64,000 nucleotides of DNA from Mycolicibacterium rhodesiae (GTDB taxonomy: Bacteria; Actinomycetota; Actinomycetes; Mycobacteriales; Mycobacteriaceae). Made by a program: the position numbers and the translations under genes. Positions 21,199 to 30,184 of this stretch are shown here, piece after piece (position 1 is the stretch's first letter; every line of letters starts with the position of its first letter). The stretch lies in the NCBI RefSeq assembly GCF_002086695.1, contig NZ_MVIH01000001.1:248001-312000 (forward strand), written 5' to 3'. The notes under the pieces are model-generated. The model saw only the letters and a list, made by a program, of their open reading frames with translations, made no database searches and was not told the origin of the DNA.

Positions 21199-22155
21199 GT
21201 GGCCGACGGCGGCGACCCCACATTGCGCCAGCTCGGCGAGTTCCCGGTGATCGACCGGCTGGTGGCCGGACGCCGTCAACCCGCGGCGGTGACGGTCGGG
21301 CCGGGAGACGACGCCGCGGTGGTGGCGATGCCGGACGGCCGGGTCGTCGTGAGCACCGACATGCTCGTCGAAGGGCGTCACTTCCGGCTGGATTGGTCCT
21401 CTCCGCTGCAGGTCGGCCGAAAAGCCATCGCGCAGAACGCCGCCGACATCGAGTCGATGGGTGCGCGGGTCACTGCGTTCGTCGTCGCGTTCGGCGCCCC
21501 GCCCGACACCCCGGCAGCCCGAGCGCAGGAGTTGGCCGACGGAATGTGGCTGGAGGCCGGTCCGCTGGGTGCCGGAATAGTCGGAGGGGATCTGGTCGCC
21601 AGCCCGCAGTGGGTGGTCTCGGTGACCGCGTTCGGCGAGCTGTCCGGCCGCCCGCCGGTGCTCCGCAGTGGGGCGCGGCCGGGGTCGGTGGTCGCCGTCA
21701 GTGGCGAGCTGGGCCGCTCCGCTGCCGGGTATCTGCTCTGGCACAAGGGTATTGATGATTTCAGCGAGCTGCGACAGAGGCACCTGGTCCCGCGTCCGCC
21801 CTACGGGCAGGGCATTGTGGCGGCGCAGGCCGGCGCGCAGGCGATGACCGACGTCTCCGACGGCCTGCTGGCCGATCTCGGCCACATCGCCCGCGACTCC
21901 GGGGTTCTCATCGACCTCGCCGCCGACGCGCTGCGACCCGACGTCGACGCCGTGACCGCCGCAGCCGCGGCGGCCGATGCCGATCCCCGCGAACTGGTGC
22001 TCTCCGGTGGCGAAGATCACGCCCTCGTGGCCTGCTTTCCCGCGGCGGTTCCGCCCGGCTGGCGGGTGATCGGCACCGTGCGAGACGGCGGCCCCGGCGT
22101 GCTGGTCGACGGGCTCAGGTGGAGTGGCGCGGCGGGTTGGCAATCCTTCGACTGA
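21199..22155 (+). CDS. thiL: Thiamine-monophosphate kinase
   Basis: ThiL phosphorylates thiamine monophosphate to the active cofactor thiamine pyrophosphate. The 318-residue product has the AIR-synthase-type fold: GPGDDAAVV and VVSTDMLVEGRHFRLDW near the N-terminus bind Mg-ATP, and GRKAIAQNAADIESMGA follows. TDVSDGLLADLGHIA and VLSGGEDHALVA complete the active site. The GTG at 21199 is preferred because GGGAGGAGGG lies about eight bases upstream and the protein then begins ADGGDPTLRQLGEF, matching family ends. The upstream ATG at 21118 would add an unrelated 27 residues. It is 22 bases upstream of ung. Confidence 0.93.
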   Translation: MADGGDPTLRQLGEFPVIDRLVAGRRQPAAVTVGPGDDAAVVAMPDGRVVVSTDMLVEGRHFRLDWSSPLQVGRKAIAQNAADIESMGARVTAFVVAFGAPPDTPAARAQELADGMWLEAGPLGAGIVGGDLVASPQWVVSVTAFGELSGRPPVLRSGARPGSVVAVSGELGRSAAGYLLWHKGIDDFSELRQRHLVPRPPYGQGIVAAQAGAQAMTDVSDGLLADLGHIARDSGVLIDLAADALRPDVDAVTAAAAAADADPRELVLSGGEDHALVACFPAAVPPGWRVIGTVRDGGPGVLVDGLRWSGAAGWQSFD

Positions 22156-22177
22156 CGGCGCGCGTTAGGTTACCTCG

Positions 22178-22861
22178 GTGACGACCACCGCCCGGCCGCT
22201 GGCCGAACTCGTCGACGAGGGCTGGGCGCAGGCGCTCGGCCCGGTCAGTGACCAGATCACCCAGATGGGCCAGTTCCTGCGCGATGAGATCGCCGCAGGC
22301 AGGCACTATCTGCCCGCAGGCCAGAATGTGCTGCGCGCCTTCACCTTTCCGTTCAGCGAGGTGCGGGTGCTGATCGTGGGCCAGGATCCGTACCCCACGC
22401 CGGGGCACGCGGTGGGTCTGAGCTTCTCGGTGGCCCCCGAGGTGCGGCCGGTGCCGCGCAGCCTGGCCAACATCTTCACCGAATACACCGCGGACCTCGG
22501 CCACCCGCAGCCGTCGACCGGTGACCTCACGCCGTGGTCGCAGCGCGGTGTCATGCTGCTGAACAGGGTGCTGACCGTGCGGCCGGGAACTCCGGCATCG
22601 CATCGGGGGAAAGGTTGGGAGGCCGTCACCGAATGCGCGATCCGCGCCCTGGTGGCGCGCGATCAACCCATGGTGGCGATCTTGTGGGGACGCGACGCGT
22701 CCACGCTCAAGCCGTTGCTGGGCAGTACCCAAACGATCGAGTCGCCGCATCCGTCGCCGCTGTCGGCGTCACGAGGTTTCTTCGGATCACGGCCGTTCAG
22801 CCGGGCCAACGAACTGCTGGCCGGGATGGGCGCCGAGCCGATCGACTGGCGGTTGCCTTAA
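22178..22861 (+). CDS. ung: Uracil-DNA glycosylase, family 1
   Basis: Ung removes uracil from DNA to start base-excision repair. The 227-residue protein has the water-activating loop [19 protein letters not shown] with the catalytic Asp at about residue 68, and the DNA-intercalation loop [21 protein letters not shown] near 190. These are diagnostic of family 1. It starts at GTG 22178. Its close spacing after thiL suggests cotranscription. Confidence 0.97.
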   Translation: MTTTARPLAELVDEGWAQALGPVSDQITQMGQFLRDEIAAGRHYLPAGQNVLRAFTFPFSEVRVLIVGQDPYPTPGHAVGLSFSVAPEVRPVPRSLANIFTEYTADLGHPQPSTGDLTPWSQRGVMLLNRVLTVRPGTPASHRGKGWEAVTECAIRALVARDQPMVAILWGRDASTLKPLLGSTQTIESPHPSPLSASRGFFGSRPFSRANELLAGMGAEPIDWRLP

Positions 22862-22941
22862 CGCACGCCGAGATCGACGTTTCGCAGGGAACCTCTCTCG
22901 GACTTTCCCGCCCGAACGTCGGTTTGGGCGGAAGAGCGGAA

Positions 22942-23136
22942 TTAACCGCGGCTGACCTTGCCGGCCTTCAGGCAGGAGGTGCAGACGTTCACGCGGTGCT
23001 TGTTGCCACCGGGGCGGCTCACGGCGCGCACGGTCTGGATGTTCGGGTTCCAGCGACGGCTGGTCCGGCGATGGGAATGCGACACCGACTTGCCGAAGCC
23101 GGGGCCCTTTCCGCAGACGTCGCACACGGCAGCCAT
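22942..23136 (-). CDS. rpmB: 50S ribosomal protein L28, zinc-ribbon type
   Basis: A 64-residue basic ribosomal protein. It contains two CxxC pairs, [11 protein letters not shown] at the N-terminus and CTSCLKAG at the C-terminus, marking the zinc-binding (C+) form, as opposed to the zinc-free paralogue that mycobacteria express under zinc limitation. [19 protein letters not shown] is the RNA-binding core. The ATG at 23136 has GAGGAG upstream. It is transcribed divergently from the DhaL-type gene. A plausible promoter lies at 23206-23235. Confidence 0.95.
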   Translation of the reverse strand: MAAVCDVCGKGPGFGKSVSHSHRRTSRRWNPNIQTVRAVSRPGGNKHRVNVCTSCLKAGKVSRG

Positions 23137-23205
23137 GTAGAACTCCTCTATCGAACGTGTTCCTGGGGGCCAACGACCGAAAACGGGTGACCCGACAACC
23201 TGACT

Positions 23206-23235
23206 AGGATAGCCGTCCGGCGAACCGAACGCCAA
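23206..23235 (-). promoter_or_regulatory. Putative SigA-type promoter of rpmB
   Basis: On the minus strand TTGGCG (23235-23230) and TATCCT (23211-23206) are separated by 18 bases, ending about 70 bases before the rpmB start codon. The match to a housekeeping promoter is reasonable but not tested. Confidence 0.4.
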
Positions 23236-23399
23236 AATGCGCCGCCGCCACGCTTCAACGACGCCATCCGCGCAGCGCTGACCTGCGGTGATACCACCAT
23301 CCCACGGCCCGAAGCCGCGGCGGCGTCGCGGTGTCGGGTGGACTGGATAGGCTGGCGCGACGACGCCGTGTGATGGCCAGGGATCGCGAGGAGGTGCCG

Positions 23400-25043
23400 A
23401 TGCCGGACCGGCGGCTGGACGCATCTGCCCTGCGCGACTGGGCCTCGACCGCGGTCGGCGATCTGATCACCCACACCGACGAGATCAACCGGCTCAATGT
23501 GTTCCCGGTGGCCGACTCCGATACCGGAACCAACCTGTTGTTCACCATGCGGGCGGCGCTGAGCGAGGCGGAGTCGGTGACCGGCTCCGGTGGCGTCGGC
23601 GAGCTGACCGCCGCACTCGCCGAAGGCGCACTGCACGGCGCCCGGGGCAACTCCGGGGTGATCCTGTCGCAGATCTTGCGCGGCCTGGCCGACGTCACCG
23701 CCGCGGCGGCCGCCGACACCGACGGTTACCTCGCCGACATCGACGCGGTACTGCTGGGCGCGGCCCTGCGGCACGCCGTCGGGCTGGTGGTCTCCTCGAT
23801 GGGCGGGCAGTTGGTGGCCGGCACCATCGTCTCGGTGCTGCAGGCCGTCGCCGACACCGTTCAACAGTGGGCCGCCGACGGCGCCAGTCTTGCCGAATCG
23901 CTCACCGCAGGCGGAGAAGCCGCGGTCACCGCGCTGGACCGCACGCCCGAACAGCTCGACGCGCTGGCCGAGGCAGGGGTGGTCGACGCGGGCGGGCGCG
24001 GCTTCCTTGTTCTCGTCGACGCGCTGACTGCCACCGTCACCGGGCATGCGCCGCACCGGCACGCCTACGAACCGGGCCCGCCGCTGATCGAAACCGTCAC
24101 CGCGGAACCGGCTCCGCCGCAATTCGAGGTGATGTATCTGCTTGCCGGCTGCGATCCGGCCGCCCTCGATCCGCTGCGCACCCGGCTGGAGCAGCTCGGC
24201 GACTCGGTCGCGATCGCCGCGTCGGCGCAACGCTATTCGGTACACGTGCACACCGACGACGCCGGCGCCGCAGTGGAGGCCGGGCTGGCGGCCGGCGCGG
24301 TGAGCAGGATCCAGATCTCGGTGTTGAGCACCGGGCCCGCCCGGGTTTCTCCCGGGAGCTGGAGCCGGGAGCGTGCGGTGCTGGCCGTCGTCGACGGTGA
24401 CGGTGCCGCAGAGCTTTTCAGCCAGGAAGGCGCCTGCGTCTTGCGCCCGGACGCGGAGCTGGCTGATCCGGTCAACGGCGTCAGCGCCCGCGAACTCCTG
24501 CGCGCGCTTGTCGATGCCGGCGCCGCTCAGGTGATGGTGCTGCCCAACGGCTACGTGGCGGCCGAGGAGCTGGTCGCCGGGTGTACGGCCGGAATCGGTT
24601 GGGGCATCGACGTTGTCGCGTTGCCGACCGGTTCGATGGTGCAGGGGTTGGCCGCGCTCGCGGTCCACGATCCGGCCCGGCAGGCGGTCGATGACGGGTA
24701 CTCGATGGCCAGGGCGGCGGCCGCGGCCCGGCACGGTTCGGTGCGCACCGCCACCGAACAGGCGCTCACATGGGCGGGGAGCTGCGAACCGGGTGACGGG
24801 CTGGGCATCGCCGGTGACGAAGTCCTGGTGGTCGCCGAGGATGTGACCGGTGCGGCCGCCGGGCTGATCGACCTGCTGCTGGTGGCCGGTGGTGAGCTGG
24901 TGACCGTGTTGACCGGTGCCGGCACCGATCCGGCCGTTGCCGAGGCGCTCGCCGAGCACATCCACCGCCGCCATCCCGGAATCGAATTCGCCACCTACGC
25001 AACCGGTCACCGCGGCGACGAGCTGTTGATCGGGGTGGAGTAG
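23400..25043 (+). CDS. DhaL/FakA-like (YloV family) kinase-like protein
   Basis: A 547-residue protein with an N-terminal DhaL (DAK phosphatase) domain: [20 protein letters not shown] near residue 40 provides the Asp residues that bind Mg-ATP, and [17 protein letters not shown] follows. The central and DegV-like C-terminal regions match YloV/FakA proteins, which in Firmicutes phosphorylate fatty acids bound to FakB. A FakB partner is not visible here, so fatty-acid kinase activity is only a hypothesis. The ATG at 23400 is chosen for GAGGAGG five bases upstream. In M. tuberculosis H37Rv the equivalent is annotated as two pieces, Rv2975c and Rv2974c; here it is one uninterrupted frame. It lies three bases upstream of recG. 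Confidence 0.85.
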   Translation: MPDRRLDASALRDWASTAVGDLITHTDEINRLNVFPVADSDTGTNLLFTMRAALSEAESVTGSGGVGELTAALAEGALHGARGNSGVILSQILRGLADVTAAAAADTDGYLADIDAVLLGAALRHAVGLVVSSMGGQLVAGTIVSVLQAVADTVQQWAADGASLAESLTAGGEAAVTALDRTPEQLDALAEAGVVDAGGRGFLVLVDALTATVTGHAPHRHAYEPGPPLIETVTAEPAPPQFEVMYLLAGCDPAALDPLRTRLEQLGDSVAIAASAQRYSVHVHTDDAGAAVEAGLAAGAVSRIQISVLSTGPARVSPGSWSRERAVLAVVDGDGAAELFSQEGACVLRPDAELADPVNGVSARELLRALVDAGAAQVMVLPNGYVAAEELVAGCTAGIGWGIDVVALPTGSMVQGLAALAVHDPARQAVDDGYSMARAAAAARHGSVRTATEQALTWAGSCEPGDGLGIAGDEVLVVAEDVTGAAAGLIDLLLVAGGELVTVLTGAGTDPAVAEALAEHIHRRHPGIEFATYATGHRGDELLIGVE

Positions 25044-25045
25044 TC

Positions 25046-27262
25046 GTGGTCAGTCTCACCGACCGTCTCGACGGGGTCGTCGGCGGCAAGGCCGCCGGCC
25101 TGCTCGACGACGTGTTCGGCATCCGCACCGTCGACGACCTGCTGCGGCACTACCCGCGTAAGTACATCCACGGAATGTCGGTGTGGGGTGAGGACGAGGT
25201 GCCGCCGGAGGAGGGCGAGCACATCACGCTGGTCGGCGAGATCGAGAGTGCCGTCACCCGACTGCCTCAGCGAGGACCCAAGCGCGAGTATCTGGTGATC
25301 ACCCTGGGGAAGGGTCGACGCAAGGTCACCGCGACGTTCTTCAACGCCAAGTGGCTCAAGAAGGAATTGATCGAGGGCGTCCGGCTGATGCTGTCCGGGG
25401 AGGTCGGCTTCTTCCGGGGGGCCATGCAGCTGACGCACCCGGATTTCCTGGTTCTGGAGTCGCCGAAGGGGCGAGTATTCGGCAGCAAGTCGTTGAAAAC
25501 GATCGCCGACACCTCGACGTCACAGAGCGGCGAGTTGGCGATGTCGGCGTTCGAGCGCGACTTCTTCCCGATCTACCCGGCCAGCTCCAAGCTGCAGAGC
25601 TGGGACATCTACGCCTGTGTGCAGCAGGTACTCGCGGTGCTCGACCCGATACCCGATCCGCTGCCCGAAAGCGTTGTGCGCCAACGGGGTCTGATCTCCG
25701 AGGACGAGGCGTTGCGCGCCATCCACATCGCCGAGCGGGAGCCCGAGCGGGAGGCGGCCTGCGAGCGGCTGCGGTTCGACGAGGCTGTCGGGATGCAGTG
25801 GGCGCTCGCGCAGCGCCGCCACGGCGAGCTCTCCGAGTCCGGCCCCGTCGCGCCGCGCCGTGAGGACGGTTTGGCCGCCGCACTGATCGACCGACTGCCC
25901 TTCGCGCTGACGGCGGGTCAACGTGAGGTCCTCGACGTCGTCTCAGGCGAACTGGCCGCCAGCAAGCCGATGAACCGGCTGTTGCAGGGCGAGGTCGGCT
26001 CCGGCAAGACGATCGTGTCGGTGGTGGCCATGCTGCAGATGGTTGATGCGGGTTACCAGTGTGCGTTGCTGGCGCCGACGGAAGTCCTTGCCGCCCAACA
26101 TGCCCAGTCGATCCGCGGTGTACTCGGCCCGCTGGCGATGGCCGGTCAACTCGGCGGCGAGGACGGGGCGACTCGCGTCGCACTGCTGACCGGATCGATG
26201 TCGGCGGCGCAGAAACGGCAGGTCCGCGACGAGGTGGCGTCCGGAGAGGCGGGCATCGTCGTCGGCACCCACGCGCTGCTGCAGGATGCGGTCGAATTTC
26301 ACAAGCTCGGCTTCGTCGTGGTCGACGAACAACACCGGTTCGGGGTGGAGCAGCGAGACCGGTTGCGCGCCAAGGCCCCTGCGGGACTGACCCCGCATCT
26401 GCTGGTCATGACGGCCACGCCGATCCCACGCACCGTCGCACTGACGGTGTACGGCGACCTGGAGACCTCGACCCTGCGTGAACTTCCGCGCGGGCGGCAG
26501 CCGATCACCACCAACACGATCTTCATCAAGGACAAGCCGCAGTGGCTGGCGCGGGCGTGGCAGCGGATCACCGAGGAGGTCGGCGAAGGCCGGCAGGCCT
26601 ACGTCGTGGCGTCTCGGATTGACGAGAACGACAAGGCGGGCGAGCAGGAGGCGGGTCCGCCTGCCGAGACCGTCGTCAACCTGTTCAAGCATCTGGGTCA
26701 CGGGCCGCTGGCCGGGCTGCGACTGGGCTTGATGCACGGTCGGCTGCCCGCCGACGAGAAGGACGCGGTGATGGCCGCGTTCCGGGCGGGCGAGATCGAC
26801 GTCCTGGTGTGCACCACGGTCATCGAGGTGGGTGTGGACGTGCCGAATGCGACGGTGATGGTGGTGATGGACGCCGACCGGTTCGGCATCAGCCAACTCC
26901 ATCAGCTGCGCGGGCGGATCGGCCGCGGCTCGCACGCCAGCCTGTGCCTGTTGGCCACCAAGCTTCCGGAGGGATCCAAGGCCGGCGACCGGTTGACCGC
27001 GGTGGCGAGCACACTGGACGGCTTCGAATTGGCGGATTTGGACCTGCAGGAGCGCCGCGAGGGGGATGTGTTGGGGCTCAACCAATCCGGCCGTCCCATC
27101 ACGCTGCGTTTTCTGTCTCTGGCCGAGCACCTCGAGGTCATCGTCGACGCGCGAGAGGTGGCCCAGTCGATCTATGCGCGCGATCCCGCGAACCCCGGCA
27201 TGACGGTCCTGGCCGGCCAGTTCACCGGCGGTGACCGGATCGACTATCTGGACAAGTCGTGA
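25046..27262 (+). CDS. recG: ATP-dependent DNA helicase RecG
   Basis: RecG remodels stalled replication forks and branch-migrates Holliday junctions. The 738-residue protein has the N-terminal wedge (OB-fold) domain, then superfamily 2 motifs: Walker A GEVGSGKTIVSVVAML (about residue 315), DEQHRFGVEQR (motif II), TATPIPRT (motif III), and the C-terminal RecA-like domain with TTVIEVGVDVPNATVMVV and HQLRGRIGRG (motifs V and VI). It starts at GTG 25046 and overlaps the next gene by four bases (GTGA). Confidence 0.97.
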   Translation: MVSLTDRLDGVVGGKAAGLLDDVFGIRTVDDLLRHYPRKYIHGMSVWGEDEVPPEEGEHITLVGEIESAVTRLPQRGPKREYLVITLGKGRRKVTATFFNAKWLKKELIEGVRLMLSGEVGFFRGAMQLTHPDFLVLESPKGRVFGSKSLKTIADTSTSQSGELAMSAFERDFFPIYPASSKLQSWDIYACVQQVLAVLDPIPDPLPESVVRQRGLISEDEALRAIHIAEREPEREAACERLRFDEAVGMQWALAQRRHGELSESGPVAPRREDGLAAALIDRLPFALTAGQREVLDVVSGELAASKPMNRLLQGEVGSGKTIVSVVAMLQMVDAGYQCALLAPTEVLAAQHAQSIRGVLGPLAMAGQLGGEDGATRVALLTGSMSAAQKRQVRDEVASGEAGIVVGTHALLQDAVEFHKLGFVVVDEQHRFGVEQRDRLRAKAPAGLTPHLLVMTATPIPRTVALTVYGDLETSTLRELPRGRQPITTNTIFIKDKPQWLARAWQRITEEVGEGRQAYVVASRIDENDKAGEQEAGPPAETVVNLFKHLGHGPLAGLRLGLMHGRLPADEKDAVMAAFRAGEIDVLVCTTVIEVGVDVPNATVMVVMDADRFGISQLHQLRGRIGRGSHASLCLLATKLPEGSKAGDRLTAVASTLDGFELADLDLQERREGDVLGLNQSGRPITLRFLSLAEHLEVIVDAREVAQSIYARDPANPGMTVLAGQFTGGDRIDYLDKS

Positions 27263-27966
27263 GACGGCGGCACCTGATCTGGCTGGCGGTGATCGCGGCG
27301 CTGTCGGTGATCGTCTCCGTGCAGGTGACGTCCTCGGCCAACCATCCGGACGCGATGATCGCCCGCGCGGACGTGCCGACGGTGGTGCCGGGAACCGACG
27401 TGCTCGACGGGATCGTGGTGATCCCGCAGCGATTGCGTGGCAACGACTATCGGCGCGCGGCGTTCGGCGACGCGTGGGACGACAACAACTCGGCGCCGGG
27501 CGGGCACAACGGCTGCGACACTCGCGACGACGTGCTTGACCGCGACCTCGTCGACAAAACCTTCGTGTTCACCAAACGCTGCCCGCAGGCGGTCGCCACC
27601 GGTGTCCTGCATGACCCGTACACCAGCGCGACGATCCCGTTCACCCGCGGCGCGCAGGTCGGAGCGGCGGTGCAGATCGACCACCTGGTGCCGCTGGCGT
27701 ACGCGTGGGACATGGGCGCGCGAAACTGGCCGGCCGACATGCGGATTCGATTCGCGAACGATCCGGCCAACCTGCTGGCTGTCGACGGTCAGGTCAACCA
27801 GGACAAGGGTGACCAGCCACCCGGCAGCTGGATGCCGCCCAATCATGCGTTCTGGTGCCAGTACGCGATGCAGTTCATCGCGGTGCTGCGCGGTTACGCA
27901 CTTCCGGTGGACCAGGCCTCAGCCGACGAGCTTCGAAAGTCCGCCGCCACCTGTCCCAGTCGCTGA
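27259..27966 (+). CDS. Secreted HNH/DUF1524-like nuclease-domain protein (Rv2972c-like)
   Basis: The 235-residue product has an N-terminal signal or anchor helix (residues 6-24) followed by an extracytoplasmic domain. The core VQIDHLVPLAYAWDMGARNW, with NDPANLLAVDGQVNQDKGD about 25 residues later, matches the DUF1524/GmrSD-type His-Asn-Asn nuclease motif: the His of DHLVPL is the general base and the Asn residues position the metal. Four Cys (CDTR, RCPQ, WCQY, TCPS) could form disulfides. Secreted members are common in actinobacteria; whether it is an extracellular nuclease is not shown. It starts at GTG 27259 within the recG end. Confidence 0.82.
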   Translation: MRRRHLIWLAVIAALSVIVSVQVTSSANHPDAMIARADVPTVVPGTDVLDGIVVIPQRLRGNDYRRAAFGDAWDDNNSAPGGHNGCDTRDDVLDRDLVDKTFVFTKRCPQAVATGVLHDPYTSATIPFTRGAQVGAAVQIDHLVPLAYAWDMGARNWPADMRIRFANDPANLLAVDGQVNQDKGDQPPGSWMPPNHAFWCQYAMQFIAVLRGYALPVDQASADELRKSAATCPSR

Positions 27967-27984
27967 TATCGACCGTGCAACCAC

Positions 27985-28007
27985 CTGCACCCCGCGCTGT
28001 GGTGCAG
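27985..28007. terminator. Possible terminator between HNH and CcdA genes
   Basis: CTGCACC (27985-27991) pairs with GGTGCAG (28001-28007) around a 9-nt loop. Outer CAC/GTG pairs can add to it with a bulged C. It lies in the 60-bp gap between convergent genes. Confidence 0.4.
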
Positions 28008-28026
28008 TGATGGTGGGCTGTGTTCC

Positions 28027-28890
28027 TCAGCCGTCGGTGTTTTCCTCAAAGGTGATCGCGGGCGGTGTGCGGCGGCGCGGCGTTCGGATCCGCAGGGCGA
28101 GCACAGCGATGACGATGAGGGTGGCGGCCAGGGCCAAGACGAGAACCAGATCGGTATCGGCGGCGGCGCGGCCGAGCCAGCCTTGAAGTGCGACTTCAGT
28201 GTCAGCGCTAAGGATGCCGCCAAGGCTGGCGGTGCCGGCGGTGGCGAGAAACATCACGCCGATCGCGATGAACAATGCACCGGAGATGAGGGAGGTGGTG
28301 TGGGTGCGCAGTGGTCCGATGCGGAGCGGCCGACCGCGCAGCCAGGGCTTCTCGGCGAGTCGCAGCCGGTCCCAGAGCAACGCCAGGAAAGCTAGCGGCA
28401 CAGTCATGCCGAGTGAATACACCGCCATGAGTAAGGCTCCGTAGAGAGGATCGGCTCCCGTGACGGCGACCGTGAGGACCGCGCCGAGCAACGGGCCAGA
28501 GCAGAAGCCGGCCAGACCGTAGACGGTGCCTAGCACGAAGACCGACAGCGGAGTCCGGACGCGCAGGGACGCGGCGGCGCGATGAGCAGGCCCCACGGTG
28601 AAGCCTTTGCCAAAGATCATCGCTGCGCCGAAAACGATGACGACGATGGCGGCGATCATGGTCGTTTGACTGCGGTACGCCGTGATGGCTGCACTGACCG
28701 CGCCGACGCCCGCTCCCAGCGGTACCAGGACGGTAGCCAGACCGAGGAGGAAGATTACGGTGCGCGCCACTGTGGACTTCCAGCCGGTAAACGCGTAAGC
28801 GAAGAACGACGGCAGCAGCAATGCAGAGCAGGGGCTCAGAAGCGCGAAGAGACCGCCCAGAAAGGCACCGATTACGCCGACGTGGGTCAC
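28027..28890 (-). CDS. CcdA/DsbD-type membrane thiol-electron transporter
   Basis: The 287-residue protein has about six transmembrane helices and the two conserved Cys of the CcdA family: C21 in FALLSPCSALLLPSFFAYA and C130 in LAGFCSGPLLGAVL. These pass electrons from cytoplasmic thioredoxin across the membrane to an extracytoplasmic thioredoxin-like partner. The partner is likely the DsbA-type protein encoded just upstream, whose stop overlaps this start (28887-28890). No cytochrome c maturation genes are nearby, so this pair is probably a dedicated disulfide relay rather than the housekeeping Ccd system. Confidence 0.88.
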   Translation of the reverse strand: MTHVGVIGAFLGGLFALLSPCSALLLPSFFAYAFTGWKSTVARTVIFLLGLATVLVPLGAGVGAVSAAITAYRSQTTMIAAIVVIVFGAAMIFGKGFTVGPAHRAAASLRVRTPLSVFVLGTVYGLAGFCSGPLLGAVLTVAVTGADPLYGALLMAVYSLGMTVPLAFLALLWDRLRLAEKPWLRGRPLRIGPLRTHTTSLISGALFIAIGVMFLATAGTASLGGILSADTEVALQGWLGRAAADTDLVLVLALAATLIVIAVLALRIRTPRRRTPPAITFEENTDG

Positions 28891-29669
28891 CCGGTGATCG
28901 GCTTTCCGGCGACCAACTGGTCTATGAGGGTGGTGAAGACATCGGTCGGTTGGGCGCCGAGGACAGGGTGTCCGTTCACCGAAAAAGCTGGGGTGGAGGG
29001 GATCCCGAGGCTTTGCCCCTGTTCGAGGTCGGCGTGGATGGCGGCATCGAACTGGGTGGACGTCGAATCGGCGTCGAAGCGGACGAGGTCGGGGACGCCG
29101 GCTTTCCGGGCGAGGTCGTGCAGCGTTGCGGCGGTCAGGTCGGGGTGACCGGTGGACGGGGCGGCGGCATAGACGGTCTGGACGAACGGCCAGAACCAGC
29201 CTTGCGCGGCCGCTGCGCGGGCTGCGCGGGCGGCGGCCGTGGACTGGGCCCCGAAGATCGGCATGTCACGCCATTCGATGCGCAGGACACCCTTCTTGAC
29301 GTAGCGCTCGACCAGGACCGGTTCGGTCTGGCGGGAGAACTGCGCACAAAACGGACAGCGCAGGTCGGCGAATTCGATCAGCACGATGGGTGCTGTCGGT
29401 GAGCCTTGTGCCAGCGGGTCTCCCGCCTCGCGACGAGCCACCTCGCCGAGTGGACCCAGCGATGGTCGGTCCGCGGCGGTGGCCGATGTCGGCGCGGTAA
29501 CCGAGCTCGCGCCTCCTTGCGTGCCGGGTGTCGATGGGGCGGCGTTGTCGTGGTGGCCTTGGCGAATCAGCAATACAGCGCCCAGAGCTACGGCGACGGT
29601 CACTGCGATGCCGAGGAGGATGACATCGCGTCGTCGGCTCGTTGTGGTGGGCGAGGTGTGTCCTGGCAC
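28887..29669 (-). CDS. Membrane-anchored DsbA-family thioredoxin-like protein
   Basis: A 260-residue protein with one N-terminal transmembrane helix (about residues 15-36), a Ser/Thr/Ala-rich linker, then a DsbA-like domain. The active site is C105-P-F-C108 in FADLRCPFCAQFSR, and the cis-Pro loop is GIPSTPAFSVNG. The start is a GTG at 29669 with GGAAGG about ten bases upstream. It is the first gene of a two-gene operon with CcdA. The probable promoter at 29886-29914 carries a copper/persulfide-repressor-type operator, which suggests induction by copper or sulfane sulfur. Whether it oxidises, reduces or isomerises is not decided by sequence; pairing with CcdA favours a reductive role. Confidence 0.87.
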   Translation of the reverse strand: MPGHTSPTTTSRRRDVILLGIAVTVAVALGAVLLIRQGHHDNAAPSTPGTQGGASSVTAPTSATAADRPSLGPLGEVARREAGDPLAQGSPTAPIVLIEFADLRCPFCAQFSRQTEPVLVERYVKKGVLRIEWRDMPIFGAQSTAAARAARAAAAQGWFWPFVQTVYAAAPSTGHPDLTAATLHDLARKAGVPDLVRFDADSTSTQFDAAIHADLEQGQSLGIPSTPAFSVNGHPVLGAQPTDVFTTLIDQLVAGKPITG

Positions 29670-29885
29670 GGGAGTGGCTGCCTTCCAAAAAGTCTGGTCA
29701 CGTGACGGTGAGGGTGATGCGGGCCCACGGGTTTGTTGATGTAGCCCGATCGGATTCCGTAGCGCCGCAGCGCGTTCTGGTTGTGTCGGGGCACTCCGTC
29801 AAAGGCCGTGACCAGCAGAGGCACCGGAGCGCGGTCCCGGATCTCGTGCCGATTCACGACGATTTCATTCTCCGCAGATGATTAG

Positions 29886-29914
29886 ACAATACCTGGCGGG
29901 GTATCCCCCTTCAA
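29886..29914 (-). promoter_or_regulatory. Putative promoter of the DsbA-CcdA operon
   Basis: On the minus strand TTGAAG (29914-29909) and TATTGT (29891-29886) are spaced exactly 17 bases. This is a good SigA-type promoter about 215 bases upstream of the DsbA-like start codon. The operator-like palindrome at 29889-29904 fills the spacer and overlaps the -10 element, so a bound repressor would block it. Confidence 0.5.
29889..29904. promoter_or_regulatory. RicR/CsoR-type operator
   Basis: ATACCTGGCGGGGTAT on the plus strand reads, on the minus strand, TACCC-CGCCA-GGTA inside a perfect ATACC/GGTAT inverted repeat. This fits the TACCC-N5-GGTA motif described for the mycobacterial copper repressor RicR, a CsoR-family protein. 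The persulfide-sensing CsoR relative CstR uses similar sites. No CsoR-family gene is present in this window, so the regulator would act in trans. Confidence 0.55.
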
Positions 29915-30184
29915 GGGAGGGCTTCTGCCCTGTGGCCCGCAACTCGATGATGAGGAGGAGCTCCACTAGTGCAGCAGGCACGTCAATTATGTTGCTAATG
30001 AAGCGCTTACAGCTGTTCGCTGGTTGTCGCCCTGCTCCGGTCGCCGGCCGGTATGACGGGCTTGGATGCGACGCGCTGAGCTGGCGTTCAGCGTTCGCCG
30101 TCGCGACGTTCGTCGTTGTCGACACCATCTGGCCGCGTTGACCACGCACGCCGGCACCACACCATACGAACGGAGAAATCAACA

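Larger units (their letters stand above)
29670..30184. other. 515-bp divergent intergenic region
   Basis: This is the only stretch above 300 bases without a confident gene. It separates the divergent DsbA-CcdA operon and the CstB-like gene. It contains the minus-strand promoter and operator at 29886-29914. A possible 85-codon minus-strand frame (GTG 29857 to 29600) would overlap the DsbA start; its sequence resembles no family I know. Plus-strand frames here (for example 29878-30141) also look non-coding. The 29940-30010 part is visibly less GC-rich than the flanks, which fits a junction left by insertion or deletion. Confidence 0.5.

Noticed and set aside
23153..23162. LexA-like GAACGTGTTC upstream of rpmB
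   Set aside because: The mycobacterial SOS box needs GAAC and GTTC separated by four bases; here the spacing is two. It lies in a ribosomal gene leader with no SOS logic.
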